Assembly (NCBI GenBank): GCA_013373445.1
Contig: JABXHV010000069.1
Coordinates: 18,481 to 82,480 of the forward strand
Direction: 5' to 3'
Length of the DNA: 64,000 nt
Source of the DNA: Paracoccaceae bacterium
GTDB taxonomy: Bacteria; Pseudomonadota; Alphaproteobacteria; Rhizobiales; Stappiaceae
Shown in pieces: positions 36,005 to 45,416 of the stretch; position 1 is the stretch's first letter, and each line of letters opens with the position of its first letter. The notes under the pieces were generated by a model. The model searched no databases, was not told the origin of the DNA, and worked only from the letters and a program-made list of their open reading frames with translations. The position numbers and the translations under genes are program-made.

Positions 36005-37513
36005 TCAGATGTCTTTCTGAGGCAGAAGAAGGCGCTTGATCGTGCCTTTCGGAAGCAACGCCCACGCCAGCAACAACGCGGCAGCGATCAGCAACGCCGC
36101 ACTGCCAGGACGCTCCAGGAACACCAATGGATCGCCGCGCGACAAAAGCATTGTGCGGCGGAAGAACTCTTCCATCATTGGCCCAAGGACAAATCCGATC
36201 AAAAGAGGCGCCGGCTCGAACCGGTACAAACGCATGACGTAACCCAGCATGCCAAACAGCAACGTGATCCAAATATCGAAGACGCTGTTGTCGATCGAGT
36301 AGACACCGACACAAATCAGGATCACGACAGCCGGGTAAAGATAAAGGTGCGGAATTCGCAACAATCGCACCCACAGTCCGATCAAGGGTATGTTCAGCAC
36401 CAACAAGAACAGATTGCCAAACAGGAACGACACGATCAGACCCCAGAACAATTCGGGATGCTCTGTGATCAGTCTTGGACCTGGTGTGATGCCATGGATC
36501 ATCAAGGCCCCGAGCATCAAGGCCATCGTCGTGCTGCCCGGTATGCCCAGCGTCAACGTGGGTATGAAGGCGGTTTGAGCGGCGGCATTGTTCGCCGATT
36601 CAGGAACAACGACGCCTTCGATCGCGCCCTTTCCGAAGTTCTCGCCATTCTTCGAAATCCGTTTTTCCAAGGCGTAGCCCACGAAAGATGCCACCGTCTG
36701 TCCCGTCCCGGGCAATGTACCAAAGAACGATCCGACAACGGAGCCACGAACCGCCGGTGCAATCGACCTGATCCATTCAGCCCCAGTTGGAAAAAAATCG
36801 CGCATTGAGATCTTCGTCGTCGCATAGGATTGCGTCGCTCCGCGTACCGAAACGATAACCTCGGAAATACCAAACAGACCCATGGCAACAACGACGAGAC
36901 TCACGCCGTCCCGAAGTTCCTGGATGCCACCTGTAAACCGTGTCTCACCGGAATTGACATCGACCCCGACCGTACCAAGCAGAATGCCAGCGCACACCAT
37001 GATGACACCACGCAGCACACCTGAATTGGAAACAACCGAGGCCGCGATTAGTCCCAACACCATGACCGAAAAGTACTCCGCCGGTCCAAATGAAAGGGCG
37101 AATTCCGCCAGCACGGGCGACAACAAGGCCATGACTACGACGCCAAAAACGCCGCCGAAGAACGACGCCATGGCGGTGATGAACAACGCAACGCCGGCAC
37201 GTCCCTTTTGCGCCAATGGATAGCCGTCAAGACAGGTGACAGAAGCGGACGGCGTTCCAGGTATATTCAACAGGATTGAAGCGATCGAACCGCCGTATTC
37301 AGCGCCGTAATAAACCCCCGCCAACATAACCAGAGCCGTCTCTGGCGGCAGGTAGAATGTTACCGGCAGCAACATCGCGACTGCAGCCAGGGGACCAACC
37401 CCAGGCAGCACGCCGATAAAGGTCCCAAGAAAGACACCTGCGAAACAATGGACCAAATTGTAGGGTGTCGCGGCCGTCGCGAATCCGATCCCAAGATTGG
37501 TTATGAGATCCAT
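36005..37513 (-). CDS. tctA: Tripartite tricarboxylate transporter, large permease TctA
   Basis: 502 residues, about twelve helices. Signatures of TctA: FLGTFIGVLPGVGPLAAVAMLLPVTF (glycine-rich loop, first repeat), YGGSIASILLNIPGTPSASVTCLDGYPLAQKGRAGVAL, and GTLPGTGQTVASFVGYALEKR in the second repeat. Together with TctB and the periplasmic TctC it imports citrate or other carboxylates using an ion gradient. It overlaps the tctB stop by one base (TAATG), so is coupled. It is the last gene of the operon tctC - BMP-like - tctB - tctA read on the minus strand. Confidence 0.95.
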   Translation of the reverse strand: MDLITNLGIGFATAATPYNLVHCFAGVFLGTFIGVLPGVGPLAAVAMLLPVTFYLPPETALVMLAGVYYGAEYGGSIASILLNIPGTPSASVTCLDGYPLAQKGRAGVALFITAMASFFGGVFGVVVMALLSPVLAEFALSFGPAEYFSVMVLGLIAASVVSNSGVLRGVIMVCAGILLGTVGVDVNSGETRFTGGIQELRDGVSLVVVAMGLFGISEVIVSVRGATQSYATTKISMRDFFPTGAEWIRSIAPAVRGSVVGSFFGTLPGTGQTVASFVGYALEKRISKNGENFGKGAIEGVVVPESANNAAAQTAFIPTLTLGIPGSTTMALMLGALMIHGITPGPRLITEHPELFWGLIVSFLFGNLFLLVLNIPLIGLWVRLLRIPHLYLYPAVVILICVGVYSIDNSVFDIWITLLFGMLGYVMRLYRFEPAPLLIGFVLGPMMEEFFRRTMLLSRGDPLVFLERPGSAALLIAAALLLAWALLPKGTIKRLLLPQKDI

Positions 37514-37959
37514 TATAGCCCCCTGATCAGCTCAAAAGGCATCTGCAACGCCTCAACAAAAATGACCCATACACCGATGGCGATGCAGACGGCCATTGCG
37601 CCTCGCACTGTCCATCGCACGCCCTTGTTGGCAGAACTTGTGGCGAGCACGGAGATCGCGACGGCAGGCAACACGCCAACCAACGGTGTGAAAAACGCAA
37701 AGGCAGCAACACCAGCTGAAACCGCGAATAGGCTACGCCAGTCCGGGGACCTCCACTCAGCAGGCGCAGCATGATTTCGCAGAAGCTCGACGACCACTAG
37801 TGCAATCATAATGACGCCAACGATCATCGGAAAGGCACCCGGGCCAAGCCGGCGGGCAGTGCCAAGATCCAGCGTGATACCCGAACCCAGAACAAAAAGG
37901 ATGGCAATCAGCAGGAAAAACAGCAATCCAAGCTGAAGACCTAGGCGCTCGCTTGACAT
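37513..37959 (-). CDS. tctB: Tripartite tricarboxylate transporter, small permease TctB
   Basis: 148 residues with four hydrophobic segments (for example LGLLFFLLIAILFVLGSGITLDL and FPMIVGVIMIALVVVELL). RLGPGAFPMIVG is a common TctB pattern. TctB is poorly conserved generally; placement directly before tctA and after a binding-protein gene supports the call. Its start overlaps the end of the BMP-like gene by 19 bases. Monotopic details of ion coupling unknown. Confidence 0.88.
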   Translation of the reverse strand: MSSERLGLQLGLLFFLLIAILFVLGSGITLDLGTARRLGPGAFPMIVGVIMIALVVVELLRNHAAPAEWRSPDWRSLFAVSAGVAAFAFFTPLVGVLPAVAISVLATSSANKGVRWTVRGAMAVCIAIGVWVIFVEALQMPFELIRGL

Positions 37960-38873
37960 GATGCTGCTTCCAGTTCGAATTCGACCCCACCATAGTGGGT
38001 CGGAAGAGTCAGCGCGCCAGATCTGATTTCATCGGCCACGCCGGCGATTTCTTGTCGTAAATGATCGGCCACGTCGGGTGCAAAGGACAGGGATACATAG
38101 TCACCACTGGACAAACCGAGTTCCATCACCTCGCCTCTCCTCACACCCTGGAGCATATCAGAGATCGCGGTTTCAACACCCAGATCAATCCGCGCAATCG
38201 CGGAGGCAACAAAGACGTCCGGGTCTTCAGCGCACCAATCAAGAGCATTGCCAATCTGCCGAGTTCCGCCAGCCTTGCAGGCGTCGATCGCCCCCTGGCG
38301 CGCGCCATTCAGCATTGTAAACAGCACATCGGCACCTTTGCCTATCATGGCATCGGCCCAGCTTCCGGCAACGCCATTATCGTCCTGTGTGCCGCAAAAC
38401 CCTGTCAAAACAGTCACGCTAGGATCAGCATAAAGTGCACCGGCGACATAGGCCGCGCGGCCTTTCAGACCAGGCAAAACCCTATGCCCTGAAAGATGAG
38501 CAACGACACCGGTTCGTGTCATGCGGGCCGCAAGATATCCGGCAAGGAAAGCAGATTCTTCTTGCCGCACGTCATAGCTGGACAGATTGGGACCAACGCG
38601 CTCGCCCTGCACAATTGCAAAAAGCTTCTCAGGAAACCGTTCAGCCATTTCAGGGGTAAAGGCGTTGCCCTGTCCCCCGATAAAGACCAGACCATCAACG
38701 GCAGGCAAAACCTCTTCGAGACGCTCACGAATTTCCGCCTGATCATAGCGTACGTCAGCAACAATTTTGATCTCGATGGAATTGGATGCCTCGGCTGCTC
38801 GTACCCCAGCCAGAGCGCTGGAGTTGAATCCCGCATCATCCAGTTTCCCGACGAAAAAAATCGCAATCTTCAT
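37941..38873 (-). CDS. BMP/PnrA-family substrate-binding-like protein without signal peptide
   Basis: 310 residues. Sequence matches the basic membrane protein (BMP/Med/PnrA) binding-protein fold: KIAIFFVGKLDDAGFNSSALAGVRAAE, VDGLVFIGGQGNAFTPEMAERFPEKLFAIVQGE, SSYDVRQEESAFLAGYLAARMT, and GADVLFTMLNGARQGAIDACKAGG (ligand hinge). Relatives are periplasmic nucleoside-binding lipoproteins, but this one starts straight on the first beta strand with no signal or lipobox, so it should be cytosolic, like the Bacillus Med regulator. It is inserted between tctC and tctB and overlaps tctB by 19 bases. Role unknown: intracellular ligand buffer or regulator are both possible. Confidence 0.85.
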   Translation of the reverse strand: MKIAIFFVGKLDDAGFNSSALAGVRAAEASNSIEIKIVADVRYDQAEIRERLEEVLPAVDGLVFIGGQGNAFTPEMAERFPEKLFAIVQGERVGPNLSSYDVRQEESAFLAGYLAARMTRTGVVAHLSGHRVLPGLKGRAAYVAGALYADPSVTVLTGFCGTQDDNGVAGSWADAMIGKGADVLFTMLNGARQGAIDACKAGGTRQIGNALDWCAEDPDVFVASAIARIDLGVETAISDMLQGVRRGEVMELGLSSGDYVSLSFAPDVADHLRQEIAGVADEIRSGALTLPTHYGGVEFELEAASCQASA

Positions 38874-38899
38874 TGTGGTTCTACCTGCCGCATTTTCCG

Positions 38900-39886
38900 T
38901 TATTTTTTGACGGCCGCTTTGACCAACGGCGCCCAGGATGTTGCCTGTGAAGCAACATAGTCAGAGAACTCGGCACTGGTCTTGGTTCCGCGAATAATGC
39001 CCCAGGTCTCAAATTGATCCGACACCGCAGGCATTGCCATCACCTTTTGCAGGGCTCCGTCGAGTTTCGCGGAAATCTCGGAATCCAACCCGGCAGGAGC
39101 ACTCACGCCCAACCAGTTTTCAGCCACGATCGGATATCCAAGCTCTGTAAAGGTCGGAGTGTCCGGCAATGTTGGCACGCGCTCTTTTGAACTCACCGCC
39201 AACGGAATGGTTTCACCATCGGCAACCGATGGAAGGTTCTGGGGAATGGCATCAAAGATGACGGGAATCACATCGGCCCGGAAATCCTGACGCAATGGGC
39301 CTGAGCCCTTGTAGGGGACATGCACCATTTCAGCGCCGGTCTCAGCCTGAAATTGAACACTGATGACCTGACCCCAGGAGCCAACGCCAGATGTTCCATA
39401 GTCAATGTCGCCGGGAGCGGACTTCACCAATTCCATGAAGCCGGCAAAATCGGAGACCTCAAGGGACGGACGCACGAACAAACCCAGGTTCACGGTGCCA
39501 ATGTAGGTCACATGACTGAAGTCGGCGATCGGATCATAAGGTGTGTCAGGGAAACGTGTTGGCGCGACAGAAAACGGCGTCAGGTTTGAAAGCATCAGTG
39601 TGTAACCATCGCCTTCTGCTTCCATCAACGCGGTCGCAGCGACAGTACCCGCGGCTCCCGGCTTGTTCTCGACAACGAATTGCTGGCCGAGCTCCGTGGT
39701 CAGATGCTCCGACAAAAGCCGCGCGATCAAATCTGATGAGCCACCCGGTGGGAAGGATACAATGATGCGGACTGGTTTCTCAGGCCATGCGGTTTCTGCA
39801 GTGGCAACCAAGGCGCTGCCAGCGACAGCGGTTGCTGCCATCATACCCGTCAACACCGCGCTTAGGACTTTCCGACGATTGATCAT
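38900..39886 (-). CDS. tctC: Tripartite tricarboxylate transporter, periplasmic binding protein TctC
   Basis: 328 residues from the ATG at 39886 (MINRRKVLSAV), which gives a signal peptide ending near TAETA; the longer frame upstream is disregarded. Mature protein shows the Bug/TctC pattern: WPEKPVRIIVSFPPGGSSDLIARLLSEHL, FVVENKPGAAGTVAATAL, DYGTSGVGSWGQV and VHVPYKGSGPLRQDF. Binds carboxylates in the periplasm and delivers them to TctAB. First gene of the operon and directly opposite an RpiR regulator, which suggests control by that regulator. Confidence 0.94.
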   Translation of the reverse strand: MINRRKVLSAVLTGMMAATAVAGSALVATAETAWPEKPVRIIVSFPPGGSSDLIARLLSEHLTTELGQQFVVENKPGAAGTVAATALMEAEGDGYTLMLSNLTPFSVAPTRFPDTPYDPIADFSHVTYIGTVNLGLFVRPSLEVSDFAGFMELVKSAPGDIDYGTSGVGSWGQVISVQFQAETGAEMVHVPYKGSGPLRQDFRADVIPVIFDAIPQNLPSVADGETIPLAVSSKERVPTLPDTPTFTELGYPIVAENWLGVSAPAGLDSEISAKLDGALQKVMAMPAVSDQFETWGIIRGTKTSAEFSDYVASQATSWAPLVKAAVKK

Positions 39887-39942
39887 GCTCGATACCCCTT
39901 TGGTTTCTGGCAGCCCAATCACACACTGCCTCTCCACAAGAA

Positions 39943-39992
39943 TGAAATCTGAGTTTCATAGTATTCACAATACGAAATTTCAGTTTGATAAT
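39943..39992. promoter_or_regulatory. Composite inverted repeats between tctC and rpiR-like gene
   Basis: TGAAA-6 bases-TTTCA (39943-39958), GTATT-CAC-AATAC (39961-39973), and GAAATTTC (39974-39981) lie together, so the whole 45-50 base stretch forms an imperfect palindrome centred near 39967. Related TGAAA/TTTCA half sites recur up to about 40045. The remaining intergenic DNA (to 40191) contains no gene. Plausible RpiR operator. Confidence 0.5.
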
Positions 39993-40191
39993 AAAAACAG
40001 CAATTTCACAGTCGTTTGAACAATATGATGGCAGAATTTCCATCATGAGCTCACCGAGCGCTAAAAAATGCGCCACAGGAATTCGGTGTTTTGGCCATTT
40101 TTGGTGGGAAATTCAGAAAAATACCTTCCTGTACTATCTCAAATTCATCGCCAAGGCTTGCCTTTTAGGTTCAACAAGTCATCATTGATCC

Positions 40192-41055
40192 ATGAAACCT
40201 GAATTTCACCCAGACAAATCTGATCCGCTCTTTCTGGAGCGCGTACATCAGGTGCTGCCGAGCCTTCATCCGGCAGAACGGCGCCTGGCAGAGTTTCTGC
40301 TCGACTTCCCGGGGGAACTCGCCAGCTACGATGCTCAGGAATTGGCCAAGCTTTGTGACGTGTCCAAAGCCACTGTGTCACGGTTCATACGGCGCCTCGG
40401 TTTTGACACCTACGACAGTGCACGCAAAGCAGTGCGAGAAGAAAGCAAAACCGGATCACGGCTTTTCTTCGGACATGCAGAACCTCAGGTCAGCGCAGCT
40501 GCCCTCGATCTGGGCCTGGAAGAAGAACGCTCCAACCTCGACTGGACCTTCCAACGGATCGAGACCCAACAGCTCGACGCTCTTGCAGAAGCCTTGCTCG
40601 GTGCACGCAAGGTCTGGATCGTTGGCTACCGGATCAGCAACTCTTTTGCGACCTATCTGTATTGGCAACTGACCAAGGTGCTCAGAGACGTTGTGGTGTG
40701 CCCGCGTGATGGCGAGACAATAGGCGAATACATCGTTGGCATGGAACCGGATGATGTCGTCATTCACATTGCGCTGCGGCGGCGCATGGCCGGAACAGAG
40801 GTTCTGCTCAACACACTTCAGGAAACGGGCGCCAAACAGGCCTTTGTTACCGATGAAGGCATGCCGCCGCAGACCCAATGCGCCTGGCATTTCAGATGCC
40901 GAACCCAGACCAGCAGCCCGCAGTTCAACCACGCTGCCGTGCTCTCGCTATGCCATCAAATTGTAATTCGCGCGACCTTGCAGTCCGCCCATGAGGGGCG
41001 CGAACGGTTGCGAAAAATTGATGAAATCAACGAGCGCCTCAGTCTGTACGATTGA
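40192..41055 (+). CDS. MurR/RpiR family transcriptional regulator
   Basis: 287 residues. N-terminal HTH_6: LHPAERRLAEFLLDFPGELASYDAQELAKLCDVSKATVSRFIRRLGFDTYDSARKAVREE, the standard RpiR DNA-binding domain. C-terminal SIS domain (about 120-260): WIVGYRISNSFATYLYWQLTKVL and YIVGMEPDDVVIHIALRRRM. SIS domains usually bind phosphosugars, yet the gene faces a tricarboxylate transporter, so the ligand may be unusual. Divergent from tctC with about 306 bases between, holding the palindromes noted. Confidence 0.9.
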   Translation: MKPEFHPDKSDPLFLERVHQVLPSLHPAERRLAEFLLDFPGELASYDAQELAKLCDVSKATVSRFIRRLGFDTYDSARKAVREESKTGSRLFFGHAEPQVSAAALDLGLEEERSNLDWTFQRIETQQLDALAEALLGARKVWIVGYRISNSFATYLYWQLTKVLRDVVVCPRDGETIGEYIVGMEPDDVVIHIALRRRMAGTEVLLNTLQETGAKQAFVTDEGMPPQTQCAWHFRCRTQTSSPQFNHAAVLSLCHQIVIRATLQSAHEGRERLRKIDEINERLSLYD

Positions 41056-41108
41056 ACCGGACGAATGACAACTGAGGACTCTGGCAGGTAGCCGAACAGC
41101 GTCCAGCG

Positions 41109-41432
41109 TCAGGACACATTCACACACCGCGAAGCACGCGGATCCGGCTCTTCAGGCGCACGTGCTTCAATCGCAAGGGCGTGAACGCCGCCCGCAATTT
41201 CATCCGCCAACAGGTCATTCACCGTGCGATGCCGATTGACCCGGCTCATCCCAGAAAAGGCACTTGCAACAATCTGCACACGGAAGTGGGTTTCTCCCCC
41301 TTCACGCCAGCCACCATGTCCCTCGTGACGATGGGATTCATCAATCACGGAGAGTGTTTCAGGTGAAAGTCCAGCGTTCAGCTTGGCGGTGATAATATCT
41401 TTGATCGTGCTCATAGTGTCTGTTTTGACCAT
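41109..41432 (-). CDS. bolA: BolA family protein
   Basis: 107 residues starting at ATG 41432, chosen because GGGGGAG lies six bases upstream; ATG 41414 is an internal alternative. BolA fold: IKDIITAKLNAGLSPETLSVIDESHRHEGHGG, then HFRVQIVASAFSGMSRVNRHRTVNDLLADEIAGGVHALAIEARAPEE, with the conserved His and the FxGM-RVxRHR helix. BolA proteins work with monothiol glutaredoxins in Fe-S cluster trafficking and in transcription control. Divergent from the J-domain gene, with which it is paired in relatives. The open frame upstream is a shadow. Confidence 0.92.
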   Translation of the reverse strand: MVKTDTMSTIKDIITAKLNAGLSPETLSVIDESHRHEGHGGWREGGETHFRVQIVASAFSGMSRVNRHRTVNDLLADEIAGGVHALAIEARAPEEPDPRASRCVNVS

Positions 41433-41604
41433 CTGCAGCTCCCCCGTCAAGCAACAAACGGTACGACCAGTGTGATGGACGGGACCACTGTCCCCAACCT
41501 TGAACAGCGCGTTTGCAGGAGATATTGAACGATCAGAAAAATCATCAAAAATTCGCCCCCTTATCGCTTGTTCTAACTCCTCACAAAGCGCATAATCTCG
41601 CCCC

Positions 41605-42195
41605 ATGAAATTGGAATCCAAAATTTTCGACAGCATTCGGGTTAAATCTGCCAAGAAAAAATCAAAGGTAGAAGAAGCCCCCTCGTGTGATCATCCCGGG
41701 TGCGAGCGCCCGGGCCTGCATAAGGCCCCCAAAGGCCGTGACCGTGAAGGTGAGTTTTTCACCTTCTGCGTGGATCACGTACGCGAGTACAACAAGTCAT
41801 ATAATTACTTCAACGGTATGGGCGACAACGATGTGCGCGAGTACCAGAAGGACAGTATGACAGGTCATCGCCCGACCTGGAAAATGGGCGGTGATAAGGA
41901 AGAAGAAAAGAGCACGGATTTCTATGATCTGCGTGCCAATATGCGTGGCCGGGCCTACAGAAGGTCGAGTGCGACAAGAAAACCGCGCGAAAGAAAGCTT
42001 TTGGCGCTTGAAAAACGCTCTCTGGATGTGCTCAATCTAGGGCCAAGTGCGAGCAGCGATGATATCAAGGCGCGTTACAAAGAGCTTGTTAAACTGAACC
42101 ATCCGGATGCCAACGGCGGTGATCGCTCCAGCGAGGACCGTTTGCGGGAAATCATTCAGGCCTATAACGTCCTGAAGAAAGCCGGTTTCTGCTAA
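41605..42195 (+). CDS. J-domain protein with putative zinc site
   Basis: 196 residues. The C-terminal J domain (about residues 130-196) has [47 protein letters not shown] with the invariant HPD, so it can stimulate an Hsp70 (DnaK). The N-terminal half has a C-4-C...C-2-H arrangement ([15 protein letters not shown] and [19 protein letters not shown]) that could bind zinc, a family-typical but uncharacterised region. A long polar linker joins the two. It precedes cobS by 70 bases on the same strand; bolA is divergent. Confidence 0.9.
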   Translation: MKLESKIFDSIRVKSAKKKSKVEEAPSCDHPGCERPGLHKAPKGRDREGEFFTFCVDHVREYNKSYNYFNGMGDNDVREYQKDSMTGHRPTWKMGGDKEEEKSTDFYDLRANMRGRAYRRSSATRKPRERKLLALEKRSLDVLNLGPSASSDDIKARYKELVKLNHPDANGGDRSSEDRLREIIQAYNVLKKAGFC

Positions 42196-42252
42196 GCCTG
42201 CAAACTCCCTGCAGGCTGCTCCCCGAAACACCCCACTCGGACACGTCCGAGT
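42196..42252 (+). promoter_or_regulatory. Two hairpins upstream of cobS
   Basis: GCCTGCA (42196-42202) with TGCAGGC (42210-42216), and ACTCGGA (42235-42241) with TCCGAGT (42246-42252). They sit between the J-domain gene and the cobS GGAGG site (42258-42262). The first may terminate or process the upstream message; no cobalamin riboswitch features are apparent. Confidence 0.4.
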
Positions 42253-42265
42253 CCGCGGAGGAATA

Positions 42266-43258
42266 ATGACTGATTTGACGAAGGCTGCTCCGAGCGTGCC
42301 GGATACCGAAGTTTCTGTTCAAGAGGTTTTTGGTTTCAAGAGCGACCTGAAGGTCCCTGCCTTTTCAACCCCGTCCGACAATGTCCCGGACACCGACCCC
42401 GATTACCTGTTCGACAAGGCGACCACTCTGGCGATCCTTGCCGGTTTTGCGCACAATCGCCGCGTCATGGTCACCGGGTACCATGGTACAGGTAAGTCGA
42501 CACACATCGAGCAAGTCGCAGCACGCCTCAATTGGCCATCGGTTCGCGTCAACCTTGACAGTCATATCTCCCGTATCGACCTGGTCGGTAAGGACGCTAT
42601 CGTCTTGAAAGACGGCAAGCAGATCACGGAATTCCGTGATGGCATCCTGCCATGGGCCTATCAGAACAACGTCGCGCTGGTGTTCGATGAGTATGATGCC
42701 GGTCGTCCGGACGTGATGTTCGTGATCCAGCGCATTCTGGAATCCTCTGGTCGCCTGACCCTGCTCGATCAGTCACGCGTCTTGCGTCCACACCCGGCCT
42801 TCCGCCTGTTTGCCACCGCCAACACAGTCGGCCTCGGCGATACATCGGGGCTGTACCACGGCACCCAGCAGATCAACCAGGCACAGATGGACCGTTGGTC
42901 TATTGTCACCACGTTGAACTATCTGCCGCATGACAATGAAGTCGACATCGTCCTGTCCAAGGCAAAACACTTCAAGGATCAGGGCAATGAGGGCCGCGAG
43001 GCGGTCTCCAAGATGGTCCGTCTGGCCGACTTGACCCGGAACGCTTTCATTGGCGGCGATCTGTCGACTGTCATGAGCCCGCGTACCGTTATCACCTGGG
43101 CCGAGAATGCAGCGATCTTCAATGACATCGGCTTTGCTTTCCGCGTCACCTTCCTCAACAAGTGTGATGACATGGAACAGTCCCTGGTCGCTGAGTTCTA
43201 TCAACGCTGCTTTGGCGAAGAGCTGCCTGAATCAGCCGTCAACATTGTCATGAGCTAA
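42266..43258 (+). CDS. cobS: Aerobic cobaltochelatase subunit CobS
   Basis: 330 residues, AAA+ ATPase. With CobT and CobN it inserts cobalt into hydrogenobyrinic acid a,c-diamide. Walker [10 protein letters not shown], Walker [12 protein letters not shown], sensor-like [34 protein letters not shown], and the N-terminal [17 protein letters not shown] typical of CobS. GGAGG ribosome site four bases before ATG. Followed by cobT after about 200 bases holding only a small GGGTG/CACCC hairpin. The set indicates the oxygen-dependent B12 pathway. Confidence 0.97.
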   Translation: MTDLTKAAPSVPDTEVSVQEVFGFKSDLKVPAFSTPSDNVPDTDPDYLFDKATTLAILAGFAHNRRVMVTGYHGTGKSTHIEQVAARLNWPSVRVNLDSHISRIDLVGKDAIVLKDGKQITEFRDGILPWAYQNNVALVFDEYDAGRPDVMFVIQRILESSGRLTLLDQSRVLRPHPAFRLFATANTVGLGDTSGLYHGTQQINQAQMDRWSIVTTLNYLPHDNEVDIVLSKAKHFKDQGNEGREAVSKMVRLADLTRNAFIGGDLSTVMSPRTVITWAENAAIFNDIGFAFRVTFLNKCDDMEQSLVAEFYQRCFGEELPESAVNIVMS

Positions 43259-43462
43259 TCTGGAAGGGTGTCCACCAACCCGGGCACCCGACCAAAACAT
43301 GACAATCAGCAACCGTGACAAGCAACGAGGTTCAGACCTCATCGCATATCACGGCATGTTCCAGGGCAGGTGGCCTTGGATCTGATCCCATGGCCCGGCA
43401 AGTCTGATCTTGACCGGCGACGTTGTTAAACTGACGGGATCAACGAGTAAGAGGGTACACAC

Positions 43463-45370
43463 ATGGCAGGCCTTGGGGACAACAGCCGCCCGGGACAAAA
43501 AGCAGTTTCCACGGAACCGTTCAAACAGGCGGTCACGGGAACCATGCGCGCCATCTCTGGCGAACCGGAGATGGATGTCGTGTTCTCTGCCGACAGGCCT
43601 GGCCTGTCTGGCACAACTGCTCGTCTGCCTGATGTGTCGCGTAAGCCAACAGCCAGGGAACTGGCTGTCACCCGAGGTCTGGGAGATTCTCTCGCCCTGC
43701 GTCACGCCTGCCATGATGCCAAGATCCATGCCCGCCGCGCGCCCACCGGCCCGGAAGCCCGGGCAATTTTTGAAGCTGTCGAACAGGCCCGTTGCGATGC
43801 CGTCGGATCCCGCCGCATGGCTGGTGTGTCCGACAACATTTCCGCGATGCTGGATGACCGCTATCTGAAATCCAGCTCCGGCGAAATCACCAGCCGCGAG
43901 GAAGCTCCGCTTCAAGATGCCATCGCGCTTATGGTCCGCGAACGGCTGACCGGTCAAAAACCTCCCGCGAGCGCAACCAAGCTTGTCGACATGTGGCGCG
44001 GCTGGATCGAAGAGAAAGCCGCAGGCGATCTGGACCGCATGGGCGATCAGGTGGAAGACCAGGACGGCTTTGCCCAGCTTGTCCACGAACTGCTGACATC
44101 TCTGGATATGGGCGAGGAAATCGGTGATCAGGATCAGGACAACGATCCCGACAATGCCGAAGACGACGGCCAGAACGACGACGCAGAGACCGGTGACGAG
44201 GGCGACGAACAGACCGGAGAACAGGAATCCTCTCCCCAGGAAATGGAAATGTCCGGGGAAGAACAGGAAGCCGGTGAACAGGACGCCTCCGACAGCGACC
44301 TGGAGGATATGTCTGACGAGGACATGACCGACGAAGCTGACGACAGCCTCGATCAGGACCAGCGGGAGATGCCGTTCTCCAACCGTCCCCCCGCCTCCGA
44401 CTACAAGGTTTTCACCACTGCCAATGACGAAACCATTACGGCAGAAGAACTTTGCGATTCAGCTGAATTGGACCGCCTGCGCGGTTTCCTCGACAAGCAG
44501 CTGACCAACATGCAGGGTGCTGTTGCCCGTCTTGCAAACCGTCTGCAACGCAAGCTGATGGCGCAGCAGAACCGCTCCTGGAGCTTTGATCTCGAAGAGG
44601 GCATTCTCGACACGGCGCGTCTCACCCGTGCGGTCACCGATCCGATGGCACCGCTCGCATTCAAACAGGAAAGCGATACCAACTTCCGCGACACCGTGGT
44701 GACTCTTCTGCTCGACAACTCGGGCTCCATGCGCGGGCGCCCGATCACAGTTGCCGCAACCTGTGCAGACATCCTGGCACGGACCCTGGAACGCTGCGGC
44801 GTCAAGGTCGAAATCCTCGGCTTCACCACCAAGGCCTGGAAAGGTGGGCAGTCCCGAGAGGCCTGGATGAAAGCTGAAAAACCGGCTGCACCCGGTCGCC
44901 TCAACGATTTGCGCCACATCATCTACAAGTCCGCTGATGCCCCATGGCGCCGCGCGCGCCGCAACCTTGGCCTGATGATGCGCGAAGGTCTGCTGAAAGA
45001 AAACATCGACGGCGAGGCGCTGACCTGGGCCCATGAGCGCCTGCTGGCACGTACCGAACAACGCCGAATTCTGATGATGATTTCGGATGGCGCGCCGGTC
45101 GACGACTGCACCTTGTCGGTCAATCCGGGCAACTACCTGGAGCGTCATCTGCGCTACGTCATCGAGGAAATCGAAAACCGGTCGCCGGTCGAACTGATTG
45201 CCATCGGCATCGGGCATGACGTCACCCGCTATTACAAGCGTGCCGTGACAATCGTTGATGCAGAAGAGCTCGCAGGCGCAATGACGGACCAGCTGGCGGA
45301 TCTCTTTGACGATGAGGTTCCTGATGCAGGCGCAGGCCGTGGACGCCGCCGGGCGGGCGGACGCAGATAA
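43463..45370 (+). CDS. cobT: Aerobic cobaltochelatase subunit CobT
   Basis: 635 residues, the usual length. N-terminal helical region (about 1-200); a strongly acidic low-complexity linker (about 210-315) of Asp/Glu repeats such as [17 protein letters not shown]; and a C-terminal von Willebrand A-like domain with a MIDAS site [14 protein letters not shown] (DxSxS). CobT pairs with the AAA+ CobS to activate CobN. The end overlaps the long frame of the next gene, whose real start is likely later. The acidic linker is normal for the family. Confidence 0.97.
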   Translation: MAGLGDNSRPGQKAVSTEPFKQAVTGTMRAISGEPEMDVVFSADRPGLSGTTARLPDVSRKPTARELAVTRGLGDSLALRHACHDAKIHARRAPTGPEARAIFEAVEQARCDAVGSRRMAGVSDNISAMLDDRYLKSSSGEITSREEAPLQDAIALMVRERLTGQKPPASATKLVDMWRGWIEEKAAGDLDRMGDQVEDQDGFAQLVHELLTSLDMGEEIGDQDQDNDPDNAEDDGQNDDAETGDEGDEQTGEQESSPQEMEMSGEEQEAGEQDASDSDLEDMSDEDMTDEADDSLDQDQREMPFSNRPPASDYKVFTTANDETITAEELCDSAELDRLRGFLDKQLTNMQGAVARLANRLQRKLMAQQNRSWSFDLEEGILDTARLTRAVTDPMAPLAFKQESDTNFRDTVVTLLLDNSGSMRGRPITVAATCADILARTLERCGVKVEILGFTTKAWKGGQSREAWMKAEKPAAPGRLNDLRHIIYKSADAPWRRARRNLGLMMREGLLKENIDGEALTWAHERLLARTEQRRILMMISDGAPVDDCTLSVNPGNYLERHLRYVIEEIENRSPVELIAIGIGHDVTRYYKRAVTIVDAEELAGAMTDQLADLFDDEVPDAGAGRGRRRAGGRR

Positions 45371-45416
45371 TGCGCGCAAAAGGATGACGCGCGATCGCCG
45401 CCGGCATGTCTGCTTC

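Noticed and set aside
42196-42265. Cobalamin riboswitch before cobS
   Set aside because: The region is only 70 bases and lacks a B12-box-like core; two simple hairpins explain the structure.
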